A DNA stretch of 8,693 bases from positions 1 through 8,693 of the forward strand of contig CAJUAR010000091.1 in assembly GCA_910584495.1 (NCBI GenBank). Direction: 5' to 3'. Below the pieces are notes generated by a model, which worked only from the letters and a program-made list of their open reading frames with translations, had not been told where the DNA came from and made no database searches. A program made the translations under genes and the position numbers. Source of the DNA: an uncultured Muribaculaceae bacterium. GTDB lineage: Bacteria > Bacteroidota > Bacteroidia > Bacteroidales > Muribaculaceae. Position 1 is the stretch's first letter. Every line of letters begins with the position of its first letter. Below are positions 6,961 through 8,693 of this stretch, piece by piece.

Positions 6961-8499
6961 ATGCGTAAAGTTTATTATTTTGCTTCGCTGTTTCTAACGC
7001 TTTTGGGGAGTGTTGCCTTTAGTTCGTGTGAAAGCGATGATAAGGGCTATTCGGGAGACAGCTTCGACGATGTTCCGTCGTCCTATATTCTTTCTCCTGA
7101 CACGAAACCATCAAGCAGATTGCCACAAAGAGAAACCGGTGGGTCGGTTTATCTAATCCGCAATTCATCAGATTTGAAACTCTTCATAGATATGGTCTGT
7201 GAAGGAGCAAGTTTTGGAGATTATGCAACAATAGAATTGACGCACGACCTGTCAATCTCCGAAAAATATGAATGGACACCGCTTGGGAATGCTCTTCACC
7301 CCCTCTCAGTCCATATCGACGGCAAGGGCCACACCATAGAAGGAACCTTAAATATCAAACATTCCGCTATGGGGCCTGATGAAGAAGTTGACGGTGAAAA
7401 ATATGGCACTACTCTCTATGGCTTCATCGGTTTTGGCGTTGGGGACGTTTGCAATTTGAACCTAAAACTTGATTTGTTGTTCCATAATTTTAACGTGAGC
7501 GTTTATCCCATCATTGGCATACTGGGAGGTGTGATCACGTCTAACATCAATGATGTTAATGTCGCGGGGGATATAAAGATGGAAGGAACCACACGAATCC
7601 ATGGATACGAGACGATGATTGGTGGCGTTGCCGGTAAATTATTATACGGAGCTATGACAAAATGCTCGGCAAAAGGAAACATCGTCATTTCGAATCATCC
7701 ACTTCAAGAAAGGGACTATGCAATGCAGATGGACTATGCATATATTGGTGGCTTGGTAGGAAATCATTATCAAGGCCAATCATCCAGCTGCATTTCTGAA
7801 ATGGATATCGAGCTTGAGAATTGTGCTATAAAGAACCATCTTGGTATTGGTGGGTATATGGGAAAGGCTGCATACCACAACGTTCCTGTAATCAACGACT
7901 TTACCAACCACGGCGACTTTAAGCTGACTAATATTCGCAAACTGAGCAGTGACAAGGAGCAGTTTATAGCAGTTGGAGGTGTGTTTGGTATAAACGAAAG
8001 CACAACCCTTGCACCTGTCAATGTTATTAATACGGGTGATATAGAAATTGAAGAGACTTCTCATAGTGCCTATGCAGGCGGGTTTGAAGGCTTTCATCAG
8101 GGCGGAGATTTAACAACTGGTATAAATGAAGGCGATATTACCAATTCTGCTAAAAGAGGTTATACAGGAGGTTGTTATGGTCTTGTCATTCAGTGTGACA
8201 ATAATCGCAATCCAGTTGAGAATAAAGGAAATATCAAGTCCACAATCTTTATAGATGACAGGACTGATGAAACAGGAGGATTGAGCAAGTACACCAAAGG
8301 AATAAGTGGCTATACCGGTGGTATTGCAGGAGCAATTGTTATTGGAAGTGTATCTAACTCTACAAATTATGGAGATATTACTGCACCAACGCCCATTGTG
8401 GATGGTGTGCAGTTGTCACTTGCAGGAGCTATAGTTGGAGACGGCGAATATGATGTCGAGACTTGTCTGAATTATGGAGCCGTGAATGGGAAAAAGTAA
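6961..8499 (+). CDS. Predicted surface-exposed lipoprotein with GLUG-like beta-helix repeats
   Basis: A 512-residue secreted protein of unknown specific role. A lipoprotein signal peptide is visible: MRK, a hydrophobic stretch (4-20), then FSSC with lipidated cysteine C23. F at the -3 position is not the classical lipobox residue. ESDDK directly after the cysteine resembles the acidic lipoprotein export signal that sends Bacteroidetes lipoproteins to the cell surface. Residues 27-60 look like a flexible linker. From residue 63, YLIRNSSDLKLFI..ATIELTHDLSI..EWTPLG..HIDGKGHTIEG is the typical entry to a GLUG-type repeat domain, followed from about 186 to the end by repeats of the form GGxxG...NxGDI. 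This suggests a right-handed beta-helix or solenoid, as in adhesin-like and polysaccharide-associated surface proteins of gut Bacteroidales. No catalytic motif or C-terminal sorting domain is seen; the protein ends within the last repeat. It is monocistronic, more AT-rich than its neighbours, and closed by a strong hairpin. The real gene is near certain; adhesion or glycan binding is only a guess. Confidence 0.9.
   Translation: MRKVYYFASLFLTLLGSVAFSSCESDDKGYSGDSFDDVPSSYILSPDTKPSSRLPQRETGGSVYLIRNSSDLKLFIDMVCEGASFGDYATIELTHDLSISEKYEWTPLGNALHPLSVHIDGKGHTIEGTLNIKHSAMGPDEEVDGEKYGTTLYGFIGFGVGDVCNLNLKLDLLFHNFNVSVYPIIGILGGVITSNINDVNVAGDIKMEGTTRIHGYETMIGGVAGKLLYGAMTKCSAKGNIVISNHPLQERDYAMQMDYAYIGGLVGNHYQGQSSSCISEMDIELENCAIKNHLGIGGYMGKAAYHNVPVINDFTNHGDFKLTNIRKLSSDKEQFIAVGGVFGINESTTLAPVNVINTGDIEIEETSHSAYAGGFEGFHQGGDLTTGINEGDITNSAKRGYTGGCYGLVIQCDNNRNPVENKGNIKSTIFIDDRTDETGGLSKYTKGISGYTGGIAGAIVIGSVSNSTNYGDITAPTPIVDGVQLSLAGAIVGDGEYDVETCLNYGAVNGKK
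7516..8490 (+). repeat. Coding GLUG-like repeat array within the lipoprotein
   Basis: Each unit pairs a glycine-rich turn with a later Asn-x-Gly-Asp-Ile type turn. Turns of the GGxxG form begin at residues 221 (GGVAG), 263 (GGLVG), 297 (GGYMG), 339 (GGVFG), 373 (GGFEG), 403 (GGCYG) and 453 (GGIAG), with a degenerate last one at 488-493 (AGAIVG). Matching second turns include AKGNI (237), NHGDF (316), NTGDI (357), NEGDI (389), NKGNI (421), NYGDI (469) and NYGAV (504). An extra upstream unit is GILGG..VAGDI (186-205). The DNA copies have diverged and are not near-identical direct repeats, so recent slippage is unlikely. Confidence 0.75.
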
Positions 8500-8537
8500 A
8501 CGGACATATTTGAAATATTAATCAAAAACGAAAGCGA

Positions 8538-8571
8538 AGGGGGAGAGCGGAATCTAAACCGTGCTCCCCCT
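8538..8571. terminator. Bidirectional intrinsic terminator hairpin
   Basis: AGGGGGAG (8538-8545) pairs perfectly with CTCCCCCT (8564-8571). An inner CGG/CCG stem (8548-8550 with 8559-8561) closes an 8-base loop. On the plus strand a T-rich run follows (TTTATTCTTTATTATTG), and on the minus strand TTCGCTTTCGTTTTTG follows. It therefore can end both the lipoprotein transcript (stop at 8499) and the convergent gene whose stop is at 8578. Neither tail is an uninterrupted T-run, but the stem is strong. Confidence 0.8.
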
Positions 8572-8577
8572 CGGTGT

Positions 8578-8693
8578 TTATTCTTTATTATTGTTTTCGT
8601 TTGGAGGCTTACGGCCATGACGACGGAGGGCGTCGGCTATTATGGGCATGAAAACGAAGCGAGCAACGGTGTGAATGTCGGTCGGCTGTGAAA
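8578..8693 (-). CDS. C-terminal fragment of an unidentified protein (N-terminal part beyond window)
   Basis: Reading the minus strand in from the right edge, one frame is open for 37 codons to TAA at 8580-8578; the other two minus frames also stop before the hairpin, but with less protein-like content. The translation contains TDIHTVARFVFMPIIADALRR, which looks like an amphipathic or partly hydrophobic helix, followed by a basic stretch (RRHGRK) and a low-complexity polar tail (PPNENNNKE) typical of a natural C-terminus. The stop lies just beyond the shared terminator hairpin, which supports a real convergent gene. I do not recognise the family from so short a piece. Its composition is richer in GC than the adjacent lipoprotein, more like the dxr operon. 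Confidence 0.6.
   Translation of the reverse strand, partial: SQPTDIHTVARFVFMPIIADALRRHGRKPPNENNNKE

Noticed and set aside
7503..8097. Minus-strand ORFs of 61-105 residues within the lipoprotein gene
   Set aside because: Antisense to the repeat-coding region; hydrophobic appearance is explained by reading glycine/valine/isoleucine codons backwards.
1..8693. Search for CRISPR arrays, tRNA/rRNA genes, insertion sequences, toxin-antitoxin or defence systems
   Set aside because: No regularly spaced identical repeats, no tRNA-like folds noticed, no transposase or defence-family motifs in any credible frame; the window is mostly ordinary core genes.

Overview
The window looks like a piece of a Bacteroidales chromosome (Bacteroides/Prevotella/Muribaculaceae-type gut commensal). 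Three things suggest this: intergenic promoters that fit the Bacteroidetes -33 TTTG / -7 TAnnTTTG pattern, AT-rich start regions without Shine-Dalgarno motifs, and a lipoprotein whose acidic stretch after the lipid-anchor cysteine resembles the Bacteroidetes surface-export signal. The family-level assignment is inference; no rRNA or other marker is present.

The left three quarters is core metabolism on the minus strand. Reading along that strand from 6736 down: dxr (DXP reductoisomerase, non-mevalonate isoprenoid pathway), rseP (site-2 zinc metalloprotease of the inner membrane) and an RlmI-type rRNA cytosine methyltransferase. The three are packed as one operon: dxr and rseP share one base (TAATG) and rseP and rlmI are 2 bases apart. 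After a 211-base gap comes ppdK (pyruvate, phosphate dikinase), which has its own promoter and runs off the left edge only a few residues short of its end. Because its stop codon is outside the window, a search for complete ORFs would miss it; it nevertheless fills bases 1-2699, and the long plus-strand ORFs there are its shadows.

The right quarter is different. Divergent from dxr, across a 224-base gap with a promoter on each strand, lies a 512-residue predicted surface lipoprotein with GLUG-like, probably beta-helical repeats. Its sequence is visibly more AT-rich than the operon, as is usual for accessory surface proteins. It ends at a strong GC-rich hairpin that appears to serve as a shared terminator with a convergent minus-strand gene, of which only the last 37 codons are in the window.

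I see no CRISPR array, tRNA, rRNA, insertion sequence or recognisable defence or mobile system. The parts most worth a second look are the dyad symmetry built into the ppdK promoter and the repeat architecture of the lipoprotein.
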